Positions 17,264 through 27,372 of a stretch of DNA of 64,000 nucleotides are shown in pieces (positions within the stretch are counted from its first letter, which is position 1; each line of letters starts with the position of its first letter). The notes beneath the pieces are model-generated. The model saw nothing but the letters and a program-made list of their open reading frames with translations. It was not told the DNA's origin and did no database searches. Origin of the DNA: Pseudomonas solani (GTDB lineage: Bacteria > Pseudomonadota > Gammaproteobacteria > Pseudomonadales > Pseudomonadaceae); contig NZ_AP023081.1 in assembly GCF_026072635.1 (NCBI RefSeq), positions 2,688,501 to 2,752,500 on the forward strand, written 5' to 3'. The position numbers and the translations under genes are program-made.

Positions 17264-18109
17264 TCAACGTGGCAGTTTGAGGTTGTTCCAGATGGCCAGG
17301 CTGGGTTCGGCCTGGTTCAGGGTGTAGAAGTGCAGACCCGGGGCGCCGCCCTGTAGCAGGCGTTCGCACATCTCGGTCACCACCTGCTCGCCGAAGGCCT
17401 GGATGCTTTCCAGGTCGTCGCCGTAGGCTTCCAACTGCTTGCGGATCCAGCGCGGGATCTCGGCGCCGCAGGCGTCGGAGAAGCGTGCCAGCTTGCTGTA
17501 GTTGGTGATCGGCATGATGCCCGGGACGATCGGCAGGTCAACGCCCAGCTTGCGTACGCGGTCGACGAAGTAGAAGTAGCAGTCGGCGCTGAAGAAGTAC
17601 TGGGTGATGGCGCTGTTGGCACCGGCCTTGGCCTTGCGGGCGAAGTTGGCCAGGTCGTCCTCGAAGTTGCGCGCCTGCGGATGGATTTCCGGGTAGGCGG
17701 CGATTTCGATGTGGAAGTGGTCGCCGGTCTCGGCGCGGATGAACTCCACCAGCTCGTTGGCGTGGCGCAGTTCGCCGCTGGCCATGCCCATGCCCGACGG
17801 CAGGTCGCCACGCAGCGCGACGATGCGCTTGATGCCGGCGGCCTGGTACTGCTCGAGCAGGCTGCGCAGGTCGGCCTTGCTGTCGCCGACGCAGGAGAGG
17901 TGCGGCGCGGTCGGCACCTTCACGTCGCCATCGAGCTGCAGCACGGTGTTGAGGGTACGGTCACGGGTCGAGCCGCCGGCACCGTAGGTGCAGGAGAAGA
18001 AGTCCGGCTTGTAGGCAGCCAGCTGACGCGCGTTGTTCAGCAGTTTTTCATGCCCGGCTTCGGTCTTGGTGGGGAAGAACTCGAAGCTGTAGCGGCGTTC
18101 TTGAGACAT
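17264..18109 (-). CDS. metF: MetF, 5,10-methylenetetrahydrofolate reductase
   Basis: 281-residue flavoprotein that reduces methylene-THF to methyl-THF for methionine synthesis. Family signatures: SFEFFPTKTEAG at the N-terminus, FSCTYGAGGSTRDRT, the FAD-region segment IVALRGDLPSG, and QYFFSADCYFYFVDRV. ATG 18109 (MSQERRYSFEFFP) was chosen over an in-frame TTG four codons upstream. It lies downstream of ahcY with a palindromic repeat between them, so it probably shares the ahcY promoter and SAH riboswitch. Both genes serve the methyl cycle. Confidence 0.95.
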   Translation of the reverse strand: MSQERRYSFEFFPTKTEAGHEKLLNNARQLAAYKPDFFSCTYGAGGSTRDRTLNTVLQLDGDVKVPTAPHLSCVGDSKADLRSLLEQYQAAGIKRIVALRGDLPSGMGMASGELRHANELVEFIRAETGDHFHIEIAAYPEIHPQARNFEDDLANFARKAKAGANSAITQYFFSADCYFYFVDRVRKLGVDLPIVPGIMPITNYSKLARFSDACGAEIPRWIRKQLEAYGDDLESIQAFGEQVVTEMCERLLQGGAPGLHFYTLNQAEPSLAIWNNLKLPR

Positions 18110-18113
18110 GGAG

Positions 18114-18192
18114 AATTCCAAGCTTGAAGCCGTAAGCCTGAAGCCGGAAGTGGAGCATGTGCGCTTCCAGCTTCCGGCTTCCAGCTTCTGGC
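18114..18192. repeat. 7-nt-period palindromic intergenic repeat, copy 3
   Basis: Fills the ahcY-metF gap: AGCTTGAAGCCGTAAGCC-type units on one side, and GCTTCCAGCTTCCGGC-type units on the other. The arms are complementary and spaced by about 12 bases. Confidence 0.75.
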
Positions 18193-18200
18193 TTGATTGG

Positions 18201-19610
<1,410 letters not shown>

Positions 19611-19637
19611 GCGAACTCTCCATTCGTTGTGTGCGAA

Positions 19638-19722
19638 TGGGCGCCGTTGATGCGTTTGGGTAACGCCCCATCCGAGCCTGACAAACCCTTTCTGGAACAG
19701 GTCTGCTGCAGCGCCCCTCGGA
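19638..19722 (-). ncRNA. S-adenosylhomocysteine (SAH) riboswitch upstream of ahcY
   Basis: Read on the minus strand, the leader contains TCCGAGGGGCGCTGCAGCAG, then CAGGCTCGGA, and ends in ACGGCGCCCA. This matches the SAH-riboswitch core: the CCGAGG/GGCTCGG helix, the GCGCTGCA joining loop, and the 3' CGGCGC arm that pairs back with GGCGC to form the pseudoknot. It lies 27 bases upstream of the ahcY ATG, the usual position in Pseudomonas and related bacteria. SAH binding is known to turn the downstream gene on. Boundaries are by eye. Confidence 0.9.
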
Positions 19723-19763
19723 CAGGTGGCGGGCGCGGCCATGAAGCCGCGTGAAACCGGGGG

Positions 19764-19792
19764 ATTATAGCCGTGTGAGGCGATCTGCCCAA
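19764..19792 (-). promoter_or_regulatory. Sigma-70-type promoter of ahcY-metF
   Basis: Perfect -10 hexamer TATAAT (19769-19764) with TTGGGC as -35 (19792-19787), 17 bases apart. It lies about 40 bases before the riboswitch and about 155 bases before the ATG. Confidence 0.7.
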
Positions 19793-19904
19793 GGCTTTCC
19801 GTCGCGCGGCGAGCACGCTATCGACACGATTGATTCCGCTGCCGGGACAGCGCAACGGGGCTCTGCCATCATCCGCCGCGTCAACGAAGCGAGGAGAACG
19901 ACAG

Positions 19905-20294
19905 ATGAATTTTCATACGCGCAAATGGGTCAAGCCCGAGGACCTGAACCCCAACGGCACCCTCTTCGGCGGCAGCCTGCTGAAGTGGATCGACGAGGAG
20001 GCGGCGATCTACGCCATCATCCAGCTCGGCAGCCAGCGCGTGGTGACCAAGCTGATGTCGGAGATCAACTTCGTCAGCTCGGCGCGCCAGAGCGACATCA
20101 TCGAACTGGGCATCACCGCCACCGAATTCGGCCGCACCTCCCTGACCATGCGCTGCGAAGTGCGCAACAAGATCACCCGCAAGAGCATCCTCACCATCGA
20201 TCGCATGGTCTTCGTCAACCTCGGCGAGGACGGCAAGCCCGCCCCCCACGGCAAGACCGAGATCAGCTACATCCGCGATCAGTTCAAGGATTGA
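19905..20294 (+). CDS. Acyl-CoA thioesterase, hot-dog fold (YciA-like)
   Basis: 129-residue single hot-dog-domain protein. The family signatures are the GTLFGGSLLKWIDEEAA catalytic segment, the strand VVTKLMSEINFVSS, and a central helix-containing Asp/Glu pair. These enzymes hydrolyse acyl-CoA esters in the cytoplasm. The ATG at 19905 follows GAGGAGA at good spacing; upstream in-frame extension has no family similarity. It is divergent from ahcY and convergent with the TPM gene. Acyl chain preference is unknown. Confidence 0.85.
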   Translation: MNFHTRKWVKPEDLNPNGTLFGGSLLKWIDEEAAIYAIIQLGSQRVVTKLMSEINFVSSARQSDIIELGITATEFGRTSLTMRCEVRNKITRKSILTIDRMVFVNLGEDGKPAPHGKTEISYIRDQFKD

Positions 20295-20297
20295 TGG

Positions 20298-21209
20298 CTA
20301 CCAGCGCCCGGAGGCTCCGCCGCCGCCGCTGGAACCGCCGCCCCCGCTGAAGCCTCCGCCGGAGCTGCTGGACGAGCTGCTCGAGTCGCTGCTCGACGAG
20401 TAGCCGGACGAGCTGCTCGAGCCGCTGCTGACCTTCCAGGTGGACAGCGGCGCGAGGATGAAAATGAACACGAACAGGCTGATGAAGCCCGCCGTGAGGG
20501 TGAAGAACAGCAGCAGGTCGAGCGCCGTGCCGGTGGCCAGGCAGTAGATCAAGGTGGCGACGGTCACCAGGCCGATGCAGGAAAAGTAGCGACGGCCACT
20601 GTGTTGACGTGCCCAGGGTCTGGGGATGCGTTTCACCAGTGCCGGCACGATGAAGAACTGAGCGAAGAACAGGCACAGGCTGAACAGGTTGATGGTGTCC
20701 GGCTGGGGCTCCCGTGCACTGGGCTCCGGCAGCGGTTCGCCACGTACCAGGCCGGAGAGGGCATCGGTGCCGGCCTGGATGCCGCCGAAGAAATCGCCCT
20801 CGCGGAAGGCCGGGGTGATGCGCTCGCGGATGATGCGCGCGGCCTGCACATCGGTCACCGCGCCTTCCAGGCCGTAGCCCACCTCGATGCGCAACGCACG
20901 GTCGTCCTTGGCCACCAGCAGCAGGATGCCGTCGTCCACGCCCTTGCGCCCCAGCTTCCATTGCTCGAACACACGGGTGGCATAGGCCTCGATGCTGTCC
21001 GCACCGGTGCTGGCGACGATCAGCACGGCGACCTGTGCACCTTTCTCCGCCTCCAGGGCCGCGAGCTGAGCGTCGAGGGCGGCGCTCTGGCTGGCGTCCA
21101 GGGTGGCGGTGAGGTCGGTGACCCGCTGCTTGAGGGCGGGTACCGGTTGGTCGGCGTTGGCGCAGAGGCAGGCCAGCGACAGCAGCAGGGCAACCAGGCG
21201 GGCGCGCAT
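20298..21209 (-). CDS. TPM-domain membrane protein (YgcG family)
   Basis: 303-residue protein. It has a signal peptide (ARLVALLLSLACLCANA), a TPM domain at about 30-150 (GAQVAVLIVASTG, DDGILLLVAKDDRALRIEVG, FFGGIQAGTDAL), two hydrophobic segments around 175-190 and 215-250, and a Ser/Gly-only tail. This layout is that of YgcG-family proteins, often paired with LemA; role unknown, possibly envelope maintenance. It starts 2 bases after lemA, so the two are one operon. It ends 3 bases from the thioesterase gene on the other strand. Confidence 0.85.
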   Translation of the reverse strand: MRARLVALLLSLACLCANADQPVPALKQRVTDLTATLDASQSAALDAQLAALEAEKGAQVAVLIVASTGADSIEAYATRVFEQWKLGRKGVDDGILLLVAKDDRALRIEVGYGLEGAVTDVQAARIIRERITPAFREGDFFGGIQAGTDALSGLVRGEPLPEPSAREPQPDTINLFSLCLFFAQFFIVPALVKRIPRPWARQHSGRRYFSCIGLVTVATLIYCLATGTALDLLLFFTLTAGFISLFVFIFILAPLSTWKVSSGSSSSSGYSSSSDSSSSSSSSGGGFSGGGGSSGGGGASGRW

Positions 21210-21211
21210 GG

Positions 21212-21814
21212 TCAGCCCTCCCGGTGCGGAGCGGTGTTGAAGTCCACCTTGGGTGCCACCGACACCTCGGCCTCGTTGGCGACGCTGAAATTGGCCTTGG
21301 GCTGGTAACCGAAGGCCATGGCGGTGAGGTTGCCGGGGAACTGGCGGACCAGCACGTTATAGGCCTGCACGGCCTTGACGTAGCGCGAGCGCGCCACGGT
21401 GATGCGGTTCTCGGTGCCTTCGAGCTGCGCCAGCAGGTCCTGGAACAGGCTGTCCGCCTTCAGCTGCGGGTAGTTCTCGCTGACCGCCAGCAGGCGCGAC
21501 AGCGCGGAACTGAGCTGGCCCTGGGCGTTCTGGAAGTTCTTCACCGCCTGCTCGTCCGTGAGCTGGCCAGCGTCGAGCCGAACGCTGCCGACCTGGGCGC
21601 GGGCCTCGGCCACCTGGGCGAGCACGGCCTGTTCGTGGGCGGCGTAACCCTTCACCGTGCTGACCAGGTTGGGGATCAGGTCGGCGCGGCGCTGGTACTG
21701 GTTGACCACCTCGGACCAGTCGGCCTTGACCTGTTCGTCGGCACTTTGCATGGCGTTATAGCCGCAGCCGCTGAGCAGCAGGGCGGTGAGCAGGAGGATG
21801 GCAAGGCGGGGCAT
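21212..21814 (-). CDS. lemA: LemA family lipoprotein
   Basis: 200-residue LemA protein: N-terminal lipobox LLLSGC with Cys about residue 17, followed by a long helical domain. The family signatures are NQYQRRADLIPNLVSTVKGYA and the C-terminal FGYQPKANF. LemA proteins are membrane-anchored helical bundles with an outside domain; biochemical role unknown. AAGGACGAG precedes the ATG. Cotranscribed with the TPM gene. Confidence 0.92.
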   Translation of the reverse strand: MPRLAILLLTALLLSGCGYNAMQSADEQVKADWSEVVNQYQRRADLIPNLVSTVKGYAAHEQAVLAQVAEARAQVGSVRLDAGQLTDEQAVKNFQNAQGQLSSALSRLLAVSENYPQLKADSLFQDLLAQLEGTENRITVARSRYVKAVQAYNVLVRQFPGNLTAMAFGYQPKANFSVANEAEVSVAPKVDFNTAPHREG

Positions 21815-21891
21815 GGGCTTTTCTCGTCCTTGAAAAAGGGGTGATTAGAACAGGCGACCTCGTCGACGGACAGTCGTGGCCATTGGCCGAT

Positions 21892-21905
21892 GTGCCGATC
21901 GGCAC
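21892..21905. promoter_or_regulatory. 14-bp perfect palindrome between lemA and the MAPEG gene
   Basis: GTGCCGATCGGCAC followed by GTTTTT lies in the divergent gap between lemA and the MAPEG gene. It could be an operator for either, or a weak hairpin; no known site is recognised. Confidence 0.35.
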
Positions 21906-21979
21906 GTTTTTATCGGCCATGGACGACGAACGGTACCTGGCGCAGCCTCGGGGCTTTCCCTGTCCCCTTGGAGCCTTCA

Positions 21980-22366
21980 ATGACCCTAGCCTACTGGTGC
22001 GTGCTGGTCGCGCTGTTTCTGCCCTACCTGTCCACTGCCGCGGCGAAGTTCACCGGAGGGGATTTCGGCCCCCGGCAGAACCATGACCCGCGCACCTTCC
22101 TCGCGGGCCTGGAGGGCTGGCGCAAGCGCGCCAACAACGCCCAGTTGAATGCCTTCGAAGTCACCCCGGCATTCGGCATCGCCGTGGTCATCGGCCACCT
22201 CGCCGGCGGCGCCGAGCAAGGCACCCTGGACACCCTGGCCATGGCCTTCGTCGCCAGTCGCATCGCCTACTTCGTCTGCTACCTGGCCGACTGGGCGGCA
22301 CTGCGCTCGCTGGTCTGGTTCGCCGGCATGGGGCTGATCGCCAGCTTCTTCTTCGTCTCCGCCTGA
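21980..22366 (+). CDS. MAPEG family membrane protein
   Basis: 128-residue membrane protein with four predicted helices (about 2-20, 55-75, 80-98 and 108-126). The central segment RANNAQLNAFEVTPAFGIAV matches the MAPEG family (membrane-associated eicosanoid and glutathione metabolism). Bacterial members of this short type are mostly uncharacterised. ATG 21980 (MTLAYWCVLV) was preferred to upstream in-frame starts because it begins the first helix. Confidence 0.85.
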   Translation: MTLAYWCVLVALFLPYLSTAAAKFTGGDFGPRQNHDPRTFLAGLEGWRKRANNAQLNAFEVTPAFGIAVVIGHLAGGAEQGTLDTLAMAFVASRIAYFVCYLADWAALRSLVWFAGMGLIASFFFVSA

Positions 22367-22380
22367 GGCGGACGCCGGGG

Positions 22381-22767
22381 TCAGCGCTGCAGTTCCGCCT
22401 CGGCGGCGCTGAGTTCCCGGCGGGCTTCGGCCAGCTTGGCCTCGCGCTTGGCGATCTTCCCGGCATCGCCCTTGGCCTGGGCTTCGCGCAGGTCGGCTTC
22501 GCGCTCCTGCACCTCGGCGCGGCGCTTGGCGATGTCGTCCTCGCGCTGCTGGCGCAGGCCGGCGTCGGTGCAGTGGGCTTTCACTTCGTCCAGGGCTTTC
22601 TGCAGGCCGGCGACCTGTGCATCGTTGCCGTGGGCGCGGGCCTGTTCGATGCGTGATTCGATGGCCTGGCGCTTGGCCGCGCAACCGGTGAGTGGTGCGT
22701 CGGCGGCAGCGGCGGTGCCTGCCAGCGCGAGGCCGGCGGTGAGTAGCAGCAGGGTGGGCAGGTGCAT
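22381..22767 (-). CDS. DUF1090 family periplasmic protein
   Basis: 128-residue exported protein: signal peptide (MHLPTLLLLTAGLALAGTAAAA), then two Cys (CAAKRQAIE, AHCTDAG) and a long charged coiled-coil-like helix rich in Glu, Ala, Lys and Arg. This pattern fits DUF1090 (YqjC-like); role unknown, often linked to envelope stress. ATG 22767 precedes the signal peptide. It is convergent with the MAPEG gene. Confidence 0.75.
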   Translation of the reverse strand: MHLPTLLLLTAGLALAGTAAAADAPLTGCAAKRQAIESRIEQARAHGNDAQVAGLQKALDEVKAHCTDAGLRQQREDDIAKRRAEVQEREADLREAQAKGDAGKIAKREAKLAEARRELSAAEAELQR

Positions 22768-22941
22768 GGGATCGCCTCGCTCGGGTGGTTTCGGTTGGCT
22801 GTCATTGTGGCTGCGGATGGGCGCTCGCGCCCGGCTTATCAGCCTTGCAATGATCTGCGACAAACTGTCGCCACCCTTGGTATTTGCCAGGCATCTACCG
22901 ATACTGTGCGCCCCGCCCGCCGTAGTACCCCGTGATTCGCC

Positions 22942-23391
22942 ATGAAAAGAACGACTGTCCTGATCCTGCTATCCGCCTGCCTGACGCTCGCCGCTTGCGG
23001 CGGTGTCGACCCCAATTCGCCCCTGGGCAAACGCCAGGCGATCTTCAAGCAGATGCTGCACACCAGTGAAGACATGGGCGGCATGTTGCGTGGCCGTGTC
23101 GACTTCAACGAGCAGAAATTCGCCGAGAACGCGGTGAAGCTCGACCAGCTGTCCCACCAGCCGTGGCAGCACTTCCCCAAGGTGCGTGATGAAGGCGACA
23201 GCGACGCCCGTGACGAAGTCTGGCAGCGCCAGGAGCGCTTCCAGACCCTGGCCCGCGAACTGGAAGCCGCCACCGGCCAGCTCGCCGCCGCCAGTGCAAC
23301 CCGCCCGCTGGACCCGGACGCCATGGCGCCGCTGGTGCAGAAGGCCGAGGACGCCTGCGAGGCGTGCCACAAGGAGTTCCGCGCCTACTGA
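22942..23391 (+). CDS. Cytochrome c'-like (class II) exported haem protein
   Basis: 149-residue protein. The N-terminus has a lipobox-like LTLAAC, so it may be a lipoprotein. The rest is helical and ends in CEACHKEF, the CXXCH haem attachment site placed near the C-terminus as in class II cytochromes c. It probably binds gases or carries electrons in the periplasm. Its 3' end overlaps the 3' end of ligB by 7 bases on the other strand. Confidence 0.85.
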   Translation: MKRTTVLILLSACLTLAACGGVDPNSPLGKRQAIFKQMLHTSEDMGGMLRGRVDFNEQKFAENAVKLDQLSHQPWQHFPKVRDEGDSDARDEVWQRQERFQTLARELEAATGQLAAASATRPLDPDAMAPLVQKAEDACEACHKEFRAY

Positions 23392-25082
23392 GGCGCCGTT
23401 CCGAAACCCTCGACGCCCGCCGCCGCCAGGCGTTCGCGCAGGGCCTGCACCTCCGGGTGGCGGAAAAACGCCTCCAACTGCTGTGCGCGGACCGGCCCCA
23501 AGCCCGGGGTGGCTTGCCACTCGGCCTGGGTGCGGCGTGCCAATCGCTCCCAGCCACCATCCAGTGGCGCATCGCCGCTGGGTGGCAGGCCCAGGGCCTT
23601 GAGCCAGCGCTGGAAACCCTGGCGTTTCGCCGTGGCGCTCGCCTGGCTGAAGCGCGCGGCGTTGCGCTGGGCAAACCCGGGTATGCCCTGCAGCTCCTCT
23701 TCCTCCAGTTCCAGCCAATCCAGCAGGCCGTCCAGCTTGCCAGCCGCCAGCAGGCGCTCCCAGGTGCCCGGGCCGACACCGCGCATGGCCAGGCCGCCGC
23801 GGCCGGACAGCCACTCCAGCCGGGCGAGGAATTGCGCCTGGCAACCCGGTGTCGGCCGCCAGCAACTGAGGGCGTGCAGGGCTGTCTGATCCGGCACCTC
23901 CAGGGTCACACGCTCGCTGGCGCGCAGCACCACCGATTCCAGACGCGGAATGGTCAGCCCGGCCAGGGCGATGGCCACCTGGTCACCGGGGCGGATATCC
24001 AGGTCGCGCCAATGCTCCAGTGAACCCAGGCTGACGCGCTGGATGCGCCGATCATCCAGGGTCACCGCTGACAGCAGCAGGCGCGGGGTAACGCGGCCGG
24101 TGCGGCCGACGAGGAACTCCACCCGCCGTACCTCGGCCAGGGCCTGGGCGAAGGGGTATTTCCAGGCGATGGCCCAGTGCGGAGGTCGCGCCTGCCAGGT
24201 GCGCGCGGCAGGCGCCACGCTCTGGCGGATCACCACGCCGTCGCTGGCGAAGGGCAGGGCGCTGCGGTACCAGTGTTCGCGCCATTGGGCCACCTGCTCG
24301 GCGTCCCGTACCGGCAGGGTGTAGCGCTGGGCATCGGTGAAGCCCAGGCGCGCCAGGCCGTCCAGGCGCTGCAGCATGCCCTCCGGCCCACCGGGCCAGT
24401 CCCAGATGAACAGGCCGATGCCCCGGGCCTCCTCCGCGCCCAGGTTGTGCCTGGCCATGAGCCCGGCAACCGTGCCGCGTGCGCCTCGGCTGCCGGCCTG
24501 GGCCTGGATGTGCCCGGGGAGCTGCCAGTAGAGCTCGCCTTGCAACAACAGGTCGCTGGAGGTGGTGAGGCGCTCGGGAATGGCGGGGATGCGCCGGGCG
24601 TTGGCGGTCCAGTCCTCGCCGCGCTCGCCGTCGCCCCGGCTGATGGCCTGCTGCAGGCGCCCGGCCCGGTAGACCAGGGTGACCGCCACGCCGTCCACCT
24701 TGGGTTGCACCCACAGGTCGTTGCGGGTGCGCATCCAGTCCTGCAGGGCCTTGGCGTTTGCGAGCTTGTCGAGGCCGGTCTGGGCCACGGGGTGCGGGTG
24801 CTTGCCATCGACGCCAGCCAATGGCTTGGTGTCTTCCACGGCGGCAGCGGGGAAGCACTGGCGCAGTTCGGCGAAGCGCGCACGCACCTGGTCGTAGATT
24901 TCGTCGGGGATGGGTGACAGGCGGTCGCGGTGGTAGCTGTGTTCCCAGCCGGTCAATTGTTTGTGCAGGGCAAGCAGTTCGCGCTCGGCGCGGGCATCGC
25001 TCCAGACTGGGCAATCAGCGAGGGCGAAGACGGGCAGGCAAAGGATCAGGGTGAGCAGGCGGGTGGGCAGGGGAGTGGGCAT
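23385..25082 (-). CDS. ligB: LigB, NAD-dependent DNA ligase-like protein with signal-like N-terminus
   Basis: 565-residue protein of the LigB subfamily. Adenylation domain: catalytic Lys in QPKVDGVAV, DGVV motif in ASDGVVIRQ. OB-type segment: RTGRVTPRLLLSAV and PGDQVAIALAG. Helix-hairpin-helix repeats follow (GVGPGTWERLLAAG, LQGIPGFAQRNAARF). It lacks the BRCT domain and zinc site of LigA. The first 22 residues (PTPLPTRLLTLILCLPVFALA) look like a cleavable signal peptide, which is odd for a cytoplasmic ligase and is discussed as a finding. LigA is not in the window. Confidence 0.9.
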   Translation of the reverse strand: MPTPLPTRLLTLILCLPVFALADCPVWSDARAERELLALHKQLTGWEHSYHRDRLSPIPDEIYDQVRARFAELRQCFPAAAVEDTKPLAGVDGKHPHPVAQTGLDKLANAKALQDWMRTRNDLWVQPKVDGVAVTLVYRAGRLQQAISRGDGERGEDWTANARRIPAIPERLTTSSDLLLQGELYWQLPGHIQAQAGSRGARGTVAGLMARHNLGAEEARGIGLFIWDWPGGPEGMLQRLDGLARLGFTDAQRYTLPVRDAEQVAQWREHWYRSALPFASDGVVIRQSVAPAARTWQARPPHWAIAWKYPFAQALAEVRRVEFLVGRTGRVTPRLLLSAVTLDDRRIQRVSLGSLEHWRDLDIRPGDQVAIALAGLTIPRLESVVLRASERVTLEVPDQTALHALSCWRPTPGCQAQFLARLEWLSGRGGLAMRGVGPGTWERLLAAGKLDGLLDWLELEEEELQGIPGFAQRNAARFSQASATAKRQGFQRWLKALGLPPSGDAPLDGGWERLARRTQAEWQATPGLGPVRAQQLEAFFRHPEVQALRERLAAAGVEGFGTAPQ

Positions 25083-25379
25083 GCGGGCCTCCGTGCGGGT
25101 GGGACGGGCTCCATGCCCGAAAGGAGGTAGCAGAACATCCTTGGCGGCTTCGCTTTGGGCGAGTGCCTGGGCGGCAGGCGGGGGTGTGTTGAGCCACGGA
25201 AGGCGGCAGGGCGCCTGGATGGGAACAAAACTGGCGGGACTGGAGCCGGCTACCGTGATGGGCGGCGGCATAGGGCGGGGCGCTAAAGCGGCGGATCCGA
25301 GCGGTGGGCGTTGCGTCGGGGAAGGTGAGCGTGGGGCGCTGGCTGACAGGAAGGGCCGACTCGCGCCGGCCCCCGCGAC

Positions 25380-25643
25380 TCAGCCTTTCTGGGCTTCGTC
25401 GAGTTTCTCGCAGCCTTCGGACAGTTGCTTCTCGGCCTTGTCGGCCACCGAGCCGAGCAGGCTGGAACCCAGGCCGCTCTGTTCCTTCTTGGCCTCATCC
25501 AGCTTGGCCTGTGCTTCCGCGCTCTTTTCCTCGCAGCCCTTGCTGAGCTTGTCGCCCAGGGGGTTGCTCAGGTCGACGGCCTGCGCCTGGGCGGCGAACA
25601 GGGCTGCGAACAGGGCGGCGGGAAGAATGGACGTGATGCGCAT
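25380..25643 (-). CDS. Small exported helical protein, function unknown
   Basis: 87-residue protein with a signal peptide (RITSILPAALFAALFAAQAQA) and a mature part of about 65 residues containing two Cys in similar contexts (LSKGCEEKSAEAQ and LSEGCEKLDEAQ), suggesting a duplicated helical unit and perhaps a disulphide. AAGGAGATA precedes the ATG, so translation is well supported. No family recognised. Confidence 0.75.
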   Translation of the reverse strand: MRITSILPAALFAALFAAQAQAVDLSNPLGDKLSKGCEEKSAEAQAKLDEAKKEQSGLGSSLLGSVADKAEKQLSEGCEKLDEAQKG

Positions 25644-25882
25644 GGGTATCTCCTTGGGCTCCAGCGCCAATGCTTGCTCGCCCCGGGCGCTTGAGTCATC
25701 CGTGAGGGAGGGGCGAGAGGGCGCGGATTCTAGCAACAGGGCAGCGAAATGAAAGCTGCATTGCTTCACGGCTCTGGGTGCAGATGGGGTCGAAGGTGAG
25801 TGAAACCCTGGATTGAAGTCCGGGCTACGCAGACAGGGCGCGCGCTGGTAGGATCGCCGCTCTTTCTCACAGGGAGTGGCAA

Positions 25883-26101
25883 ATGGCTACGGTAGGCTTT
25901 TTCATCGCGTTGGCGGGTTGGATCTGGTCAGTGGCGCGCGGCATCCAGGTTTCCATGCTGTGCGCAGTCTTCAACTTCATCTTCCCGCCAATCTCGCAGG
26001 TCATCTTCGCGGCCAACGAGCCGGTGCAGCGTTCTCCGCTGCTGGTCCTGGCAGCCGGCCTGGGTCTCATGTACCTCGGGGGCGGCCTGAAGATTTCCTG
26101 A
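25883..26101 (+). CDS. Small hydrophobic membrane protein, function unknown
   Basis: 72-residue protein with two or three predicted membrane segments (about 3-20, 24-45 and 50-68). AGGGAG is correctly placed before the ATG, and a terminator follows the stop. No family recognised. It is convergent with metK. Confidence 0.7.
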   Translation: MATVGFFIALAGWIWSVARGIQVSMLCAVFNFIFPPISQVIFAANEPVQRSPLLVLAAGLGLMYLGGGLKIS

Positions 26102-26128
26102 TTTTCGCCAGTGCCGGTACAGCAAAGA

Positions 26129-26155
26129 AAAAGCCCCGCAAATGCGGGGCTTTTT
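26129..26155. terminator. Bidirectional terminator between the small membrane gene and metK
   Basis: AAGCCCCGC-AAAT-GCGGGGCTTTTT; A-run and T-run flank the stem on each side. It serves the plus-strand gene and, read backwards, metK (stop at 26170). Confidence 0.9.
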
Positions 26156-26169
26156 CATGTCGCGAAGCC

Positions 26170-27360
26170 TTACAGGCCGGCGGCGGCACGCAGGGCGTCG
26201 ACCTTGTCGGTCTTCTCCCAGGTGAAGGTGCTGAAGCTGTCGTTGCCGACGGTCTTCTGCTCCGGGGTGCGGCCGAAGTGGCCGTAGGCCGCGGTGTCGC
26301 GGTACATCGGGTGCAGCAGGTCGAGCATCTTGGTGATGGCGTAGGGACGCAGGTCGAACACTTCGCGCACCAGTTGGATGATCTTCTCTTCGGCGATCTT
26401 GTGGGTGCCGAAGGTGTTGATCGAGATGGAGGTGGGCAGCGCCACGCCGATGGCGTAGGAGACCTGGATCTCGCAGCGCTCGGCCAGGCCGGCCGCAACG
26501 ATGTTCTTGGCGACGTAGCGGCCGGCGTAGGCAGCGGAGCGGTCGACCTTGGACGGGTCCTTACCGGAGAAGGCGCCGCCACCGTGACGGGCCATGCCGC
26601 CGTAGGAGTCGACGATGATCTTGCGACCGGTCAGGCCGCAGTCGCCCACCGGGCCGCCGATCACGAAGTTGCCGGTCGGGTTGATGTGGAACTGGGTGTC
26701 CTTGTGCAGCAGCTCGGCGGGCAGGGCGTGCTTGATGATCAGCTCCATCACCGCTTCGCGCAGGTCGGACAGCGAGACTTCCGGGTTGTGCTGGGTGGAC
26801 AGCACCACGGCGTCGATGCCGACCACTTTGCCGTTCGCGTACTGGCAAGTGACCTGGGACTTGGCGTCCGGACGCAGCCACGGCAGCAGGCCGGACTTGC
26901 GGGCTTCGGCCTGGCGCTCGACCAAGGCGTGGGAGAAGCGGATCGGGGCCGGCATCAGCACGTCGGTTTCGTTGCTGGCGTAGCCGAACATCAGGCCCTG
27001 GTCACCGGCGCCCTGGTCTTCCGGCTTGGCGCGGTCGACGCCCTGGTTGATGTCCGGGGACTGCTTGCCAATGATGTTCATCACGCCGCAGGTGGCGCCG
27101 TCGAAGCCGACGTCGGAGCTGGTGTAGCCGATGTCGCAGATGACGTCGCGGACGATCTGCTCGAGGTCGACCCAGGCGCTGGTGGTGACTTCACCGGCGA
27201 CGATGGCGACACCGGTCTTGACCAGGGTTTCCACAGCCACGCGGGCGTGCTTGTCCTGCTCGATGATGGCGTCGAGGACGGCATCGGAAATCTGGTCGGC
27301 GATCTTGTCCGGATGGCCTTCAGAGACGGATTCGGAGGTAAAGAGGGAGTATTCGCTCAT
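26170..27360 (-). CDS. metK: MetK, S-adenosylmethionine synthetase
   Basis: 396-residue enzyme that makes SAM from methionine and ATP. Diagnostic segments: SEGHPDKIADQISD, the ATP-site GVVDCG-like region replaced by ATCGVMNIIG, GGGAFSGKDPSKVDRS near the C-terminal domain, and QVSYAIGVA. AAGGAA precedes the ATG. It lies 12 bases after the end of the ArsR/methyltransferase gene on the same strand, so both are probably one operon under the operator at 28415-28444. No SAM riboswitch fits in the short gap. Confidence 0.97.
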   Translation of the reverse strand: MSEYSLFTSESVSEGHPDKIADQISDAVLDAIIEQDKHARVAVETLVKTGVAIVAGEVTTSAWVDLEQIVRDVICDIGYTSSDVGFDGATCGVMNIIGKQSPDINQGVDRAKPEDQGAGDQGLMFGYASNETDVLMPAPIRFSHALVERQAEARKSGLLPWLRPDAKSQVTCQYANGKVVGIDAVVLSTQHNPEVSLSDLREAVMELIIKHALPAELLHKDTQFHINPTGNFVIGGPVGDCGLTGRKIIVDSYGGMARHGGGAFSGKDPSKVDRSAAYAGRYVAKNIVAAGLAERCEIQVSYAIGVALPTSISINTFGTHKIAEEKIIQLVREVFDLRPYAITKMLDLLHPMYRDTAAYGHFGRTPEQKTVGNDSFSTFTWEKTDKVDALRAAAGL

Positions 27361-27372
27361 CTAACGGTTCCT

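Noticed and set aside
24961..25752. 263-codon plus-strand frame over the ligB 5' region
   Set aside because: Crosses the signal-peptide region of ligB and the opposite small exported gene; no start signal or motif.
27361..27372. SAM riboswitch before metK
   Set aside because: Only 12 bases separate metK from the preceding gene, too little for a riboswitch.
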